From the NCBI RefSeq assembly GCF_037414475.1, contig NZ_CP147913.1, forward strand, positions 3,906,001-3,970,000: DNA of 64,000 bases, written 5' to 3'. The notes beneath the pieces were generated by a model. It worked only from the letters and a program-made list of their open reading frames with translations. It was not told the DNA's origin and did not search any database. A program made the translations under genes and the position numbers. The DNA is from Myxococcus stipitatus. GTDB lineage: Bacteria; Myxococcota; Myxococcia; Myxococcales; Myxococcaceae. Of the stretch, positions 8,187 to 17,807 are shown one piece after another (positions within the stretch are counted from its first letter, which is position 1; each line of letters opens with the position of its first letter).

Positions 8187-11100
8187 TCAGCGCTTGCGGG
8201 CGATGAGGGAGAGAATCTGGGAGCCGTAGCGCTCGGTCAGGGCGGGCCCCACGCCGTGGATGGACATCAGCGCGGCCCCATTCTCCGGGCGCGCGGCGGC
8301 GATGGCGCCGAGCACCCGGTCCGTGAGGATGCGGAACGCGGGCACCTTGCGCTTGCGCGCCTCCGCGAGCCGCCAGGCCTTCAACGCCTCGACCAGTCCC
8401 GGAGGCGCGGGCGTGGGCTCGGCGTCCCCCGTCCCCCGGCGCCCCCTCGCGCGACCGCCCCGCGTCTCGACTTCGTCCTCGGTGGACTCGTCCACCGGGC
8501 GGGCCCGGAACGGTGTGCTCGCTGGGGACGGTGAGCGCGCCGTGCGCGAAGTGCCCCATGCGCCGGACGCACTCTCCTCGGCAAAGCCCGTCCGTGAGGC
8601 ATTCCAGGACGAGCGCGACTCGGCGCCGCCCGTTGAAGAAGAGGCGCGCCACTGTCGAGCCCCTTCCACGTCACGGGTCTCCGAGGCCCTGGTCGTGGAG
8701 CGAGTCTTGCTCGTTCGCTTGGAGGCCTTCCCACCTCCGGCCTTGGTGCCCTTGGTGCGCTTGCGCTTGGAGGCCTTCTCCAGCGGAAGCGGCAGGAACA
8801 CCTGCCGAGGGTCGACCGCGCGGGTGCGCCGTCCCTCGTCCGTCAGGGACAGCCGCTGGAAGGAGATGACCTGTCCGTCCTTGTCGAACGAGTCGACGTC
8901 CAGCCGGGCCAGCCCGGCGCGCACCAATCCGCCGACGAGCCGCTCGAAGTCGCGGCGAGGCAGCGCGTCGCCGAACAGCTCTCGATGAAGCCGTCCGGTG
9001 GCCTGGCCATCCCGCTCCTGGAGCGACTCCAGGATGCGCTCGAGCCAGTGGCGCTCGGCCGCAGAGGGCTCCGCGAAGCGCAGCGTCGCACAGGACTCCG
9101 GCGCGCAGACGTCACACAGGCCACACGCTTCACCGGAGTCCTGCGTGTCACCGAAGTGGGACACCAGTTGCTTCATCCGGCAGCCATGGGCCTCCGCGTA
9201 GCGCCCCATCTGCTCCAGGTGCAGCAGCTTGCGGTCGCGCTGGGCGTTGTAGGCCGCGGCCCACCCGGGCCGTCCGCGCCGCACCGTCTCATCCGGCGTC
9301 ATCACCACGCCGCCGTGAATCCACAACTGCTCGAGCGCCTTGTCGAACACGTCCGGGTCCGTGCGCACGCGCCCCTGGAGCGAGTCCTTGGGCTCGGGCT
9401 CCAGGCTCGTGGACTGGAACAGGCGCTCCAGCACGTAGGCCTCGGGATAGTCACGCTTGTGGAAGAACTCGTGCGTACGGCGGTCGATGTACGAGTGCAA
9501 AAGCACCGCGCGGGACGGCTTTCCGTCGCGGCCCGCGCGTCCGAGCTCCTGGTAGTACCCCTCCAGGCTCGCGGGCAGCGCGGCATGGATGACGGTGCGG
9601 ACATCCGGCTTGTCGATGCCCATGCCGAACGCGGTGGTCGCGACGATGACCTCCAGCGAGCCTCCGAGGAACTCCGCCTGGACCTTGTCGCGGTCTCCGG
9701 GGGGAAGCCCCGCGTGGTACGCCGCCGCGGGGAACTCTCCCGCGAGTTGTTCGGCGAGCTGCTCCGCGTGCTTGCGGGTGGCCGCGTAGACGATGGCGGG
9801 CCGGTTCTCCTCGTCCTGGAGCAGGCCGTGGATGGCGTCGCCTCGCGCGCCGGGGTTCAGCTCGCGGACCTCGATGCCGATGTTGGTGCGGCGGAAGCCG
9901 TGGATGAAGGTGCGCGCGCGTCCGCCGGGCCCGAGCAGGCCGAGCTGCTGGACGATGTCACGCTGCACATCCGGCGTGGCGGTGGCGGTGAGGGCCACCA
10001 CGGGAGCGGGGCGGAGCAGCGGCAACCGCGCGCCGAGCAGGCGATAGTCGGGACGGAAGTCATGTCCCCACTGGGAGATGCAGTGTGCCTCGTCGATGGC
10101 GATGAGCGTGGGTGGGCGGCGCGCCAGCAACTCGACGAAGCCCGGCACTCCGAGCCGCTCCGGGGCGATGAACAAGAAGTCGAGCCGGCCATCGAGATAG
10201 TCGAAGCACACCTGCCGCGAGGTGGCCCGGTCGCGTCCGGAGTGGATGCGGTCCGCCGCGAAGCCCAGCGACTGGAGTCGCAGGACCTGGTCCTCCATCA
10301 ACGCGATGAGCGGGCTGACGACGATGGTCGTCCCCGCGCGCGCGAGTCCCGGGAGCTGATAGCAGAGCGACTTGCCCGCGCCCGTGGGCATCACGAGCAA
10401 CAAGTCCTCCCCAGCCGTGGCCGAGCGACAGACCGCCTCCTGGTAGGGCCTGAAGTCGGAGAACCCGAAGGTCTCCTTCAACAGTGAGCGGAGCTGGTCG
10501 GGTGGAGTGGGCGCGCGCTGAACGCGCTCCGGCCGCTGGCCGGGGAGCGGAGCGGACGCAACACGGCCGCGAGAGCTGCCCGAGGTCAGCAGCGAGCCCT
10601 GAGGCGACGAGCGGCGAGGCGCCGTCACCATGGCTGCATCCGAGAACGCGGCGCTCGATGAACGGCGGGTGCTCGCTCCGCCACTCGCGGACGTGAATGA
10701 CGAAGGCTCAGGCCACTGACCGCCCCCCGAAGGGTACGCGCCTGCCTGTGCGCCGCGCGCGCTGAATCCACCGTGAGAGTCCAAGGACGAGGACGCTGTG
10801 CTGCCCTGCACCTCGCGACTTCCGCGCGGCGCCTGGGACATGTCCGCGGATGAGAGCCCCTCAGCAGGCCAGGAGGCTCGCGCTCCTCTCGCCTCCCGCG
10901 ACACGTCCTCGGACGAGAACCCTTCCGCGTACCGAGACTCGCGACCTCCGCGACCACTCTCGGGCGAGAGCCCCTCCGCGTACTGCGACGCGCGACCTCC
11001 GCGCACGTCCTCGGACGAGAGTCCCTCTACACGTCGAGACTCGCGACCAGCACGACCACTCTCGGGTGAGAGCCCATCCCCATACCGCGCCTCGCGGCCT

Positions 11101-13361
11101 TCGCGTGTCTCTTGATGCGTGAATCCCGGCTCGCGCCGGGCACCACCATTCCCACCGACCTCCGGCGAGCGAAGCTCCAGCCGAAGCGGTGCGCCACCGC
11201 GCTCGCGCGACGCCACATCCCCCGAGCCCATCTCCGGCGCATCTCTCCGCGTCGATGCACCCGTCCCCGCGAATCCGCCCCTCGCATCATCGCCCCCCAC
11301 CCGTCCCTCTCGCGCGGGCGCACGCATCTGCGAGGGCGCGGCGGTCCCCGGAGGAACGTGACCCACCACCTCAATCACATACTTCTCGATGCCTCGGATG
11401 AACTCGTCGAGCCGCCCCTCCCCACGCTCGATGCGCTGGAGCCAGGCCTCCCACTGCCCCGTCATCGCGGGCGTCTTCACATCCGGATGCACGACGTGAA
11501 TGAGATGCAGCCCCTTCTCCGTCGCCTCCAGCACCTTCCCCTTGCGGACCAGATACTCGCGGTCCAGCAACACCTCGATGATGGATGCGCGAGTCGCGGG
11601 CGTCCCAAGCCCCGTCTCACGCATCGCATCCGCCAGCTCCTTCTCGTCGAGCGCCCGCCCCGCCGTCTCCATCGCCGTCAACAACGACGCATCCGTGAAG
11701 CGCGGCGGCGGACGCGTGCGCTTCTTCACAGCCTCCGCGTCCTCCACCTTCTGCGGCTGTCCCCGCTCCAATCCCACGGGCAGGGTCTGCGGCTCGTCCT
11801 CCGGCTCCGAGTCCTCCTCGCCCTTGCGCGCCTCGGCCTTCGGCTTGGGTGCCTTCTTCCCGCCCCCGATGTCCAACACCTTCCAGCCCACGCGCTCCAC
11901 CTGCGTGCCCGTGCTCTGGAACCGGTCCACCACCGGCACCGCGCTCTGGGGCCCAGGCGACATCACCGCCGTCACCACCGTGGTGACTCGCCACACATGG
12001 TCCTCGTGCCATGCCTGGAGCAGACGCCGGCACACCAGGTCATAGATGCGCTGCTCATCAGGAGACAGCCGAAGCCCCTGCGGAGACGTCGGCGTCGGGA
12101 TGATGGCGTGGTGGTCCGTCACCTTCCCGTCATCCACATACCGGCGGCCCAGCGGACGCGCCCCCGTGCCCGGAGCGAGGTCCTCTTCATAGGGACCACG
12201 CACCGCGCCCACCACCTCCGGCAACGTCTCCGCCACCGTCTGGGACAGATGCCGGCTGGACGTACGCGGATAGCTCAACAACTTGTGCTTCTCATACAGC
12301 GCCTGCGCCACCTCCAACGTGCGCTGCGCGCTGAAGCCATACAACCGGTTGGCGTGCCGCTGGAGCTCCGTCAAATCGTAGAGCAGCGGAGGCGCGAGCT
12401 TCTTCTCCTCCGCCTCCAGCGACTCGATGGTCGCCTGCCCCCGCTTGACGCGGTCGATGATGGCCTGCGCCTCCACGCCATCCGCGTCCAGCCTGCGCGC
12501 CTCGCGCACCCCCTCCATCCCCGGAGGCACCACGGGCCGCCCATCCGGCCCGGACCGGAACCACGTCCCCGAGTACCGCGCCCCCACCGGAGCCCCCGGC
12601 CCCCGAGGCGAGAAGGTGGCCACCACCTCCAGGTAGTCCCGGGGCACGAAGCTCCGGATGGCCAGCTCCCGCTCCACCACCATCGCCAGCGTGGGCGTCT
12701 GCACCCGCCCCACGCTCAACATCTCTCCCTGTCCACCATGCGCCAACGTGTAGAGGCGCGACAGGTTCATCCCCACCAGCCAGTCCGCCCGGCTGCGCCC
12801 CATGGCCGCCGCCGCCAGCGCGTCGTAGTCCCGCCCCTCCTTCAGCTGGCGGAAACCGTCGCGGATGGCTCGCTCCGTCAGCGACGACACCCAGAGCCGG
12901 CGCACCGGCTTGCGGCACCCCGCCGCCTCGTAGATGTAACGGAAGATGAGCTCGCCCTCGCGGCCCGCATCCGTGGCGCACACCACCGCGCCCACTTCCG
13001 GAGCGGACAACACTCGCCGCACCACCTCGAACTGCGAGCGCGTCTGGTCCGACACCACCAGCGGCCAATCCCCCGGCAACATGGGCAGCAGCGACCGGCT
13101 CCACTTCTTCCAGTCCGCTCGAATCTCATGGGGCTGCGCCAGTCCCACCAGATGTCCGATGGCCCACGTCACCACGTAGCCATTGCCCCGCAGATAGCCG
13201 TCGCCCCGCTCCTGAGCGCCCAGCACCCGCGCGATGTCGCGCGCCACGGCCGGCTTCTCCGCCAACACCGCCAGCAGGGACTCACGCCCCGATGCGCGGC
13301 CCGCGGCCCGACCTGCTCGATTGTCCTCGCCGGGCGACTCGCCCATCGCTTCCCACCTCAT
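8187..13361 (-). CDS. DNA topoisomerase III fused to RecQ helicase with HRDC domain
   Basis: A single 1724-residue frame joins two enzymes that usually act as partners. Residues about 25-690 are a type IA topoisomerase: Toprim [12 protein letters not shown] and [13 protein letters not shown] (near 130), [13 protein letters not shown], and active-site Tyr364 in [11 protein letters not shown] long Ser/Gly/Arg-rich linker (about 690-945) contains 17-residue repeats. RecQ follows: Walker [53 protein letters not shown], and a zinc cluster with CGLCDVC near 1414. A Lys/Arg-rich stretch near 1530-1560 precedes the C-terminal HRDC domain (to 1724, [25 protein letters not shown]). RecQ unwinds recombination intermediates and Topo III decatenates them. 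ATG 13361 is preferred; ATG 13346 is possible. Confidence 0.9.
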   Translation of the reverse strand: MRWEAMGESPGEDNRAGRAAGRASGRESLLAVLAEKPAVARDIARVLGAQERGDGYLRGNGYVVTWAIGHLVGLAQPHEIRADWKKWSRSLLPMLPGDWPLVVSDQTRSQFEVVRRVLSAPEVGAVVCATDAGREGELIFRYIYEAAGCRKPVRRLWVSSLTERAIRDGFRQLKEGRDYDALAAAAMGRSRADWLVGMNLSRLYTLAHGGQGEMLSVGRVQTPTLAMVVERELAIRSFVPRDYLEVVATFSPRGPGAPVGARYSGTWFRSGPDGRPVVPPGMEGVREARRLDADGVEAQAIIDRVKRGQATIESLEAEEKKLAPPLLYDLTELQRHANRLYGFSAQRTLEVAQALYEKHKLLSYPRTSSRHLSQTVAETLPEVVGAVRGPYEEDLAPGTGARPLGRRYVDDGKVTDHHAIIPTPTSPQGLRLSPDEQRIYDLVCRRLLQAWHEDHVWRVTTVVTAVMSPGPQSAVPVVDRFQSTGTQVERVGWKVLDIGGGKKAPKPKAEARKGEEDSEPEDEPQTLPVGLERGQPQKVEDAEAVKKRTRPPPRFTDASLLTAMETAGRALDEKELADAMRETGLGTPATRASIIEVLLDREYLVRKGKVLEATEKGLHLIHVVHPDVKTPAMTGQWEAWLQRIERGEGRLDEFIRGIEKYVIEVVGHVPPGTAAPSQMRAPAREGRVGGDDARGGFAGTGASTRRDAPEMGSGDVASRERGGAPLRLELRSPEVGGNGGARREPGFTHQETREGREARYGDGLSPESGRAGRESRRVEGLSSEDVRGGRASQYAEGLSPESGRGGRESRYAEGFSSEDVSREARGARASWPAEGLSSADMSQAPRGSREVQGSTASSSLDSHGGFSARGAQAGAYPSGGGQWPEPSSFTSASGGASTRRSSSAAFSDAAMVTAPRRSSPQGSLLTSGSSRGRVASAPLPGQRPERVQRAPTPPDQLRSLLKETFGFSDFRPYQEAVCRSATAGEDLLLVMPTGAGKSLCYQLPGLARAGTTIVVSPLIALMEDQVLRLQSLGFAADRIHSGRDRATSRQVCFDYLDGRLDFLFIAPERLGVPGFVELLARRPPTLIAIDEAHCISQWGHDFRPDYRLLGARLPLLRPAPVVALTATATPDVQRDIVQQLGLLGPGGRARTFIHGFRRTNIGIEVRELNPGARGDAIHGLLQDEENRPAIVYAATRKHAEQLAEQLAGEFPAAAYHAGLPPGDRDKVQAEFLGGSLEVIVATTAFGMGIDKPDVRTVIHAALPASLEGYYQELGRAGRDGKPSRAVLLHSYIDRRTHEFFHKRDYPEAYVLERLFQSTSLEPEPKDSLQGRVRTDPDVFDKALEQLWIHGGVVMTPDETVRRGRPGWAAAYNAQRDRKLLHLEQMGRYAEAHGCRMKQLVSHFGDTQDSGEACGLCDVCAPESCATLRFAEPSAAERHWLERILESLQERDGQATGRLHRELFGDALPRRDFERLVGGLVRAGLARLDVDSFDKDGQVISFQRLSLTDEGRRTRAVDPRQVFLPLPLEKASKRKRTKGTKAGGGKASKRTSKTRSTTRASETRDVEGARQWRASSSTGGAESRSSWNASRTGFAEESASGAWGTSRTARSPSPASTPFRARPVDESTEDEVETRGGRARGRRGTGDAEPTPAPPGLVEALKAWRLAEARKRKVPAFRILTDRVLGAIAAARPENGAALMSIHGVGPALTERYGSQILSLIARKR
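10838..11100 (-). repeat. Tandem coding repeats in the Topo III-RecQ linker
   Basis: About five imperfect copies of a unit near 50-60 bp encode a repeated peptide of the form [17 protein letters not shown] / [17 protein letters not shown]. The repeats lie in the disordered-looking linker between the topoisomerase and helicase modules, about residues 755-841. Units alternate between LSPESG and LSSEDV endings, suggesting duplication of a double unit. Confidence 0.75.
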
Positions 13362-13763
13362 GAAACCTGTCCCTTCCCGCCCATCCGCCACCACCCGGCA
13401 CGCTGGCCCGGGCCCTCGCAGCAACCCTCTTCCCTACCGCTTCAGGCTGACATGGCCAGCCCCTCACTGTCCCTACCTGTCACGCCCGCTCAACCCCCGT
13501 CCGACCAAGGCGGACCGGCCCCTCCCATCCCCACGCCCCATCCCCCCGCCTTCACCAACCCCTCACGTCGTCTTCACCGGAAGTGAACATCGCGGTGTTC
13601 ACCTCGCCGCCAGTTCACCCAGCAAGCTGGCGCTTTCGCGCAAGCGTTTGGCGCTACCAAGGAAAACTGCTTCGTACGTCTTTGCCAGTATGTCGTTGTC
13701 GACACGCGCCACGGCGCGGGTCCGGGGGGAGTGCAGTCACCGATGGTGCGAAGGAGGGGGGCA
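13362..13763. other. Intergenic region upstream of the Topo III-RecQ gene
   Basis: 402 bp. The first 200 bp are C-rich with no gene signal. Around 13570-13620 there are GTGAAC/GTTCAC repeats (listed separately), followed by an AT-richer patch at 13650-13710 that is the likeliest promoter zone for the small plus-strand ORF. Confidence 0.4.
13583..13618. promoter_or_regulatory. GTTCAC inverted and direct repeats
   Basis: GTGAAC at 13583-13588 and GTTCAC at 13597-13602 form an inverted repeat with an 8-base spacer, and a second GTTCAC stands at 13613-13618. The cluster is 222-257 bp upstream of the Topo III-RecQ start and 146-181 bp upstream of the small ORF. It looks like a binding site for a dimeric repressor, but the regulator cannot be named. 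Confidence 0.25.
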
Positions 13764-14114
13764 ATGTCGCACGCCGCGCATGAGTCGAGCCAGCGGGTTT
13801 CCAGGGGGACCGCCAGGCCAGGTGTCGTGATGCGTGGAGCCAGGGGATGGGGGGCCACGGGACGCATCCGGGGGGAGCATCCCGGCGCGCTTGAAGCACG
13901 AGAGGGGGACATCGCGGTGCCGGAGCTGGCCGCCTTCGCGGGGGCGAAGCGGATGCAGCTGGCGGCGCTGACGAAGTCGAGCGCGCTGAGGCTGTTGCTG
14001 GAAGAGATGGAAACAGTGACGCGGGTGGCCTCCATGCGCCCGCAGACCTTTGGCTGGGCACAGACCCTGGCGCGGTTGCGAGCAGTCTCGCGCCCCGTGG
14101 GAGTCCGTCTCTAG
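13764..14114 (+). CDS. Small hypothetical protein
   Basis: A possible 116-residue basic protein that I do not recognise. The main support is the ribosome site AAGGAGGGGGG just upstream of ATG 13764. The N-terminal half is Gly/Arg-rich and probably unstructured; the C-terminal half contains a predicted helical stretch (LAALTKSSALRLLLEEMETV). No signal peptide or membrane segment. A stem-loop array that could be its long 3' untranslated region or a separate RNA follows. The alternative is that the frame is chance and the region encodes RNA only. Confidence 0.45.
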   Translation: MSHAAHESSQRVSRGTARPGVVMRGARGWGATGRIRGEHPGALEAREGDIAVPELAAFAGAKRMQLAALTKSSALRLLLEEMETVTRVASMRPQTFGWAQTLARLRAVSRPVGVRL

Positions 14115-14119
14115 CCGCG

Positions 14120-14400
14120 ATTCTCCGAGACACCCGTGCTGGGGGGTACGGGATGTCCGGGCAGTGAAACCGTCGGCAGGTGCACCAGGGGGCGCACCTG
14201 CCGCGAAGTGAAGACTTCGCTGGAGGGGTCCAAGGCCCTCCTGACACTCAGGGCGGGAAGGAAGGTGACGTCGCGGGGGCGGCGTCACCCGTGGAGGGGA
14301 CCCAGGGGGAGTCGTGCTCGCCAGAGGGGGAGAGCAGCTCCGAGCAAGGGTCATATCCGGGGGATGCTCCGAGTACACCGGGGCATCCCCCGTTGCTTTT
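14120..14400 (+). ncRNA. Candidate structured RNA (stem-loop array ending in a terminator)
   Basis: In a 300-bp gap without credible coding sequence, at least five stems follow one another: GACACCCGT with ACGGGaTGTC (14129-14157); a 10-bp perfect stem CGGCAGGTGC with GCACCTGCCG (14174-14203); a 7-bp stem GCGAAGT-GAAG-ACTTCGC (14203-14220); GGAGGG with CCCTCC (14222-14241); and GGTGACG with CGTCACC (14264-14289). The series ends with a 9-bp hairpin followed by TTTT (14359-14400). It matches no RNA class I can recall (not tmRNA, RNase P or SRP RNA by motif). It could also be the 3' untranslated region of the small ORF upstream. The strand is inferred from the U-tract. Confidence 0.4.
14359..14400 (+). 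terminator. Rho-independent terminator
   Basis: GGGGGATGC at 14359-14367 pairs perfectly with GCATCCCCC at 14383-14391 and is followed by GTTGCTTTT. This is a classical terminator in the plus direction. It lies 17 bp past the stop of the convergent lipoprotein gene and could also stop that transcript. Confidence 0.7.
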
Positions 14401-14416
14401 CCAAGCACCGCGCACG

Positions 14417-15904
14417 TCACTCCACACGCAGCACGGCGGTGCCCGTCAGCGTGCGATTCAGCGTGAGCCACAGCACCTCACCCGCCTCGTCCACCGACGC
14501 GAAGTAGTCCGCATCCGCGGCGAGCACCCGCTCATCCAGCACCACCCGCGAGGGCGGCGCCGACGCGGTGTAGCCCCGCAGCGCCAGCACCGGCTGACGC
14601 AAGGACGCGGTGCCCGTGTCGAAGCGCAGGTGCGCGCGATTGCCGGCCGCTCGCGCCTCCCACGTCGCATACACGGGGTTGTAGCCGGGCACGTCGTACG
14701 GCACCGAGTCCGCGCGGGCCACGCCTCCAGGCCCTTGTGTGAGCACGCTCCCCTCGGTGGCGGTGAAGCGCACCTGCTGCCAGGCCCCCACCTCCGCGGC
14801 CTGCTGGAGCACCGGGTCCTTCGAGTGGAGCCCCAGCACCATGAACACGGAGTAGCTCTGATACGGGTGCCCGGAGAGTCTGCCGTCGTCGCCATAACGC
14901 GCGTACTCGCGCCACCCCAGCGCTCCGTAGTTGCTGCCCCAGGCCATGCGGTGCGAGCGCGTGTTCTGGGGGAGCTGGTACTGGTTGAGCTGATAGGTCC
15001 AGTTCCAATCGACGGGCATCGGGCCGTCCTCGTCGCGCTGGCCCCAGGCCTCACGATGGAGCCAGTAACCACCGGATGGCTTCTGCAACCACGTCTGCGT
15101 CTGGACCACACCCATCTCCGCGTCGGGCGCGGCGGTCCACATGCGCGTGTACGGGACGACGTTGGGCTCGCGGTAGTCCCAGCCGCTCGCCATCGTCAGG
15201 CGCGAGCCCAGCGTCACGAAGCGGCGGCGGTCTCCCCACCCGAGGCCCGCGATTTCGGCGTTCGCGTTGCCATCGAAGAGCAGGTCGCCATAGGGCGAGC
15301 GCACGTCCGCCTCCAGCGCGTTCGGCGGAACACCCGAGACATCATGGGTGATGGCGTAGAGCGGGTGGTCCCTGCCGGTCGCGAAGAGGTAGTGCACCGT
15401 CACCTGCACGGTGTGGCCTCCGAGCGGAAGCGGCCAGCGGAACTCATGGAGCGCGTGGTGACGGCCCTCGAAGAGCGTGCGGCCCGTGCCAGCGACAGCC
15501 TCGGTCCAGTTGCCCCAGGACGCGCCGGTCCGAACATGGCACGTCACCATGCCCCACCCCGGGACACCGTCGTTGGCGCCGTCACACGTGCGCGAGGCCC
15601 CCTTCGCTTCGTACACGTAGCGGCGGACATAACCGCCATGCCAACCCGCCGGGTCCCGGGTGTCGTTGCGCACCAGGAAGGCGGAGCGCGGCGCGCAATC
15701 ACTGTCGTGCCACGTGTACCGGTCCGAGCGGAAGCCCTCCAGGTCCACGTTCCGCTCCAACTCCAGGGGCGCGCAGGACGGATGGGGAGGCTCGGGGCGA
15801 ATCTCCCTGCCGCCGCACGCGGTCAGCGCAACGGCGAGCAACAGGGCTCCACCGTGCCTCCACGCCGCGAACCGCAGCACATGGGGCGTCATCGTGAGCT
15901 TCAT
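14417..15904 (-). CDS. Large secreted lipoprotein of unknown function
   Basis: A 495-residue protein with a lipoprotein signal (hydrophobic stretch ALLLAVAL, lipobox LTAC, Cys30). The mature part is rich in Trp, Tyr and Gly and reads as beta-sheet throughout, with many aromatic-charged strands (RYTWHDSDC, TYQLNQYQLPQ). I do not recognise a family; the aromatic content would suit a carbohydrate-binding or beta-sandwich surface protein, but that is inference. Start ATG 15904 has GGGAGGG upstream; ATG 15892 is second best. It is divergent from the SHOCT gene, so both promoters sit in the 119-bp gap. Confidence 0.7.
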   Translation of the reverse strand: MKLTMTPHVLRFAAWRHGGALLLAVALTACGGREIRPEPPHPSCAPLELERNVDLEGFRSDRYTWHDSDCAPRSAFLVRNDTRDPAGWHGGYVRRYVYEAKGASRTCDGANDGVPGWGMVTCHVRTGASWGNWTEAVAGTGRTLFEGRHHALHEFRWPLPLGGHTVQVTVHYLFATGRDHPLYAITHDVSGVPPNALEADVRSPYGDLLFDGNANAEIAGLGWGDRRRFVTLGSRLTMASGWDYREPNVVPYTRMWTAAPDAEMGVVQTQTWLQKPSGGYWLHREAWGQRDEDGPMPVDWNWTYQLNQYQLPQNTRSHRMAWGSNYGALGWREYARYGDDGRLSGHPYQSYSVFMVLGLHSKDPVLQQAAEVGAWQQVRFTATEGSVLTQGPGGVARADSVPYDVPGYNPVYATWEARAAGNRAHLRFDTGTASLRQPVLALRGYTASAPPSRVVLDERVLAADADYFASVDEAGEVLWLTLNRTLTGTAVLRVE

Positions 15905-16023
15905 CCAGGGAGCCCTCCCGTGTGAGTCCCGCCGGCCCAGGTCTCCCAAGGCATCATGGCAGCGGCCCCCGACCCACACCGCGAGTTTCTCTCCAAGAGT
16001 TGCCCGCTTAGAGTCACGAGGCC

Positions 16024-16545
16024 ATGAATGACGCCACGTTCCTCATCTTCGGCAGCTGGGGTCTGTTTCTCGCCATCGGCATTGGGTTCCTGGTGCGCGT
16101 CCTCGCCTCCAACCGGAAGGACCAGCAGGTCCGCGAACATGGGCTTCCCGCGGAGGCCACGCTCCTGCGCATCGAGCCCACCGCGATGCTCATCAACAAG
16201 GTTCGCGTCTACAACAGCCTGTTCCAGGTGAGAGTCCCGGGGCGCCCGCCCTACGAGGTCTGGCTCAGGAGCAGGACCCACGACTGGAACGTGCGGGTGG
16301 TGGAGCCGGGGCTGGAGGTCAAGGTCAAGGTGGCCCAGGACGACCCGAACCGCATCGTCGTCATGGGCCCTCTGGTTCCGCAGAACATGGGCAACCTCAC
16401 CTGGCTCCTGCAACAGCCGGAAGGAAGCCTGCCCTCCTCGGACCCGGTGAAGGCCCTGAAGGACCTCCAGCGGATGGCCGCAGAGGGCCTCATCACGAAC
16501 GAGGAGTTCGAGAACAAGAAGGCGGAGATTCTCGCGCGGCTCTGA
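16024..16545 (+). CDS. Membrane-anchored SHOCT-domain protein
   Basis: 173 residues. One N-terminal transmembrane helix (about 7-27, FGSWGLFLAIGIGFLVRVLA) is followed by a small beta-rich domain and a C-terminal SHOCT motif (about 144-173, LQRMAAEGLITNEEFENKKA). SHOCT motifs occur at the ends of many bacterial membrane and regulatory proteins and probably mediate oligomerisation. Its cellular role is unknown. It converges on the epimerase gene across a 40-bp gap that holds a hairpin. Confidence 0.75.
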   Translation: MNDATFLIFGSWGLFLAIGIGFLVRVLASNRKDQQVREHGLPAEATLLRIEPTAMLINKVRVYNSLFQVRVPGRPPYEVWLRSRTHDWNVRVVEPGLEVKVKVAQDDPNRIVVMGPLVPQNMGNLTWLLQQPEGSLPSSDPVKALKDLQRMAAEGLITNEEFENKKAEILARL

Positions 16546-16571
16546 AGGCCCCGGCACGAAGCGCGGGGCCT
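16546..16571. terminator. Hairpin between SHOCT and epimerase genes
   Basis: AGGCCCCG at 16546-16553 pairs with CGGGGCCT at 16564-16571 across a 10-base loop. It begins directly after the SHOCT stop codon and lies 15 bp past the end of the convergent epimerase gene, so it could serve both. No U-tract. Confidence 0.45.
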
Positions 16572-16585
16572 CGAGTCCCACACCC

Positions 16586-17770
16586 TCAGCCCGCCTGGGC
16601 GCTGCCCTTGTCGAACTCCTGGTGCCACGCGGCGAGCACTTCCTTCTCCCGCTCTGGAGACAGGCCCGCCTTCAGCTTGGCCTGCCGCTCCGGCGGCTCC
16701 GTCTTGAACCAGGCCAGCGTGTCGCGCACGGTGTCCGCGATGGGGCGGAACGTCAGCCCCGCGGCCAGCGCCTTGTCCACGTTGATGCGGCCCAGGCCCC
16801 CGTCCTCGCCCACGCGAGGCGCCCACGCCGGCATGTCGCCCCAGTGCTCCACCTTGTGCTTCGCCAGGAACGCGGTGTCCGCCCAGACCAGCCGCGCGTC
16901 GGTGCCCAGCACCTTCTGGCTCGCCTCCAGGAAATCTCGCATCAGGAGCGGACGCAGGGGCCCCGTCGCGTTGTACGCCCCCGCCAGCCGGCGCTCCACG
17001 CCGAGGATGGTCCACGCGGCCAGATCTCTCGCGTCAATGAACTGCACCGGGTCCTGTCCGTCACCGGGCGCGAGCACCTCGCCGCCGCGCGACAGGCGCA
17101 CCGGCCAGTACGTGAAGCGGTCCGTGGGGTCGTCCGGCCCGATGATGAGCCCCGGGCGCACGTTGAGGACCCGGCCGGGCATCGCCGCCTCCGCGGCCTG
17201 CTCACACAGCGCCTTCAGCGCGCCGTAGTACTTGGGCACGTCCTCCGTCGTCGGGTCCTCCACCTTGGCCAGGGGATAGGACTCCGTGATGCCGGGCGTC
17301 GTCAGGTCCTTGTACACGGAGATGGAGGAGATGAAGGCATAGTGCCCCACGTTGGGCGCGAGCAGCTCCGCCGACGCCTTCACGATGCGCGGCACATAGC
17401 CCGACGTGTCCACCACCGCGTCCCACTTGCGGCCCTCGAGCGCCTTGAGCCCCTCCGCCTTGTTGGGGTCCCGGTCGCCCTGGAGCTTCTCCACGTTGGG
17501 GAACAGGCCCGGGTTCGTCTTGCCGCGGTTGAACAGCGTGACGGTGTGGCCTCGCGCCTGCGCGAACTCCACCAGCGCCGGCCCCAGGAACTTCGTGCCG
17601 CCCAGGATGAGGATGCTCAAAGGCTTGCTCGCCTTCGAATTGGCCGCCTCCTGTCCCTGCGCGCCCGGCTCTCCGCCCCCCGCCGCGCTCGTGGAAACAC
17701 AACCCATGGCCCAAAGCGACCCCACCGTCACGGCCGCACCCTGAATCACATCCCTGCGAGACAGTTTCAT
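16586..17770 (-). CDS. Tat-exported NAD-dependent epimerase/dehydratase-like lipoprotein
   Basis: 394 residues. The N-terminus is a twin-arginine signal (MKLSRRDVIQGAA) followed by a possible lipobox ending in Cys24 (SLWAMGC). The mature part starts with a Rossmann motif (ILILGGTKFLGPALVE near 50-65), a Ser/Tyr region (FISSISVYKD) and PKYYGALKALCE, where the YxxxK of the SDR family fits. It probably binds NAD(P) and folds before export. Substrate unknown. The start ATG 17770 has GGAG about ten bases upstream. It is 37 bp downstream of the transporter gene on the same strand and is likely cotranscribed. Confidence 0.8.
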   Translation of the reverse strand: MKLSRRDVIQGAAVTVGSLWAMGCVSTSAAGGGEPGAQGQEAANSKASKPLSILILGGTKFLGPALVEFAQARGHTVTLFNRGKTNPGLFPNVEKLQGDRDPNKAEGLKALEGRKWDAVVDTSGYVPRIVKASAELLAPNVGHYAFISSISVYKDLTTPGITESYPLAKVEDPTTEDVPKYYGALKALCEQAAEAAMPGRVLNVRPGLIIGPDDPTDRFTYWPVRLSRGGEVLAPGDGQDPVQFIDARDLAAWTILGVERRLAGAYNATGPLRPLLMRDFLEASQKVLGTDARLVWADTAFLAKHKVEHWGDMPAWAPRVGEDGGLGRINVDKALAAGLTFRPIADTVRDTLAWFKTEPPERQAKLKAGLSPEREKEVLAAWHQEFDKGSAQAG

Positions 17771-17807
17771 GTCGTGTCGTCTCCTGCTTCGAGGTTCCCC
17801 ACCGGCA

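Noticed and set aside
10838..11100. CRISPR-like array
   Set aside because: Repeats are imperfect, contiguous, in frame and have no unique spacers; they are coding repeats.
11112..13586. 824-codon plus-strand frame
   Set aside because: Antisense of the topoisomerase domain; Arg/His-rich without known motifs.
13583..13618. LexA box for the Topo III-RecQ gene
   Set aside because: The GTTCAC core does not match the GTTCAG end of the myxobacterial LexA consensus as I recall it; kept only as an unnamed repeat.
14120..14400. tmRNA, RNase P RNA, 6S RNA or a c-di-GMP riboswitch
   Set aside because: None of the conserved sequence motifs of these classes is present, and the terminator faces away from any downstream gene on that strand.
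14180..15925. 581-codon plus-strand frame
   Set aside because: Shadow of the minus-strand lipoprotein gene; His/Arg-rich composition, no ribosome site, and the true gene has a signal peptide and lipobox.
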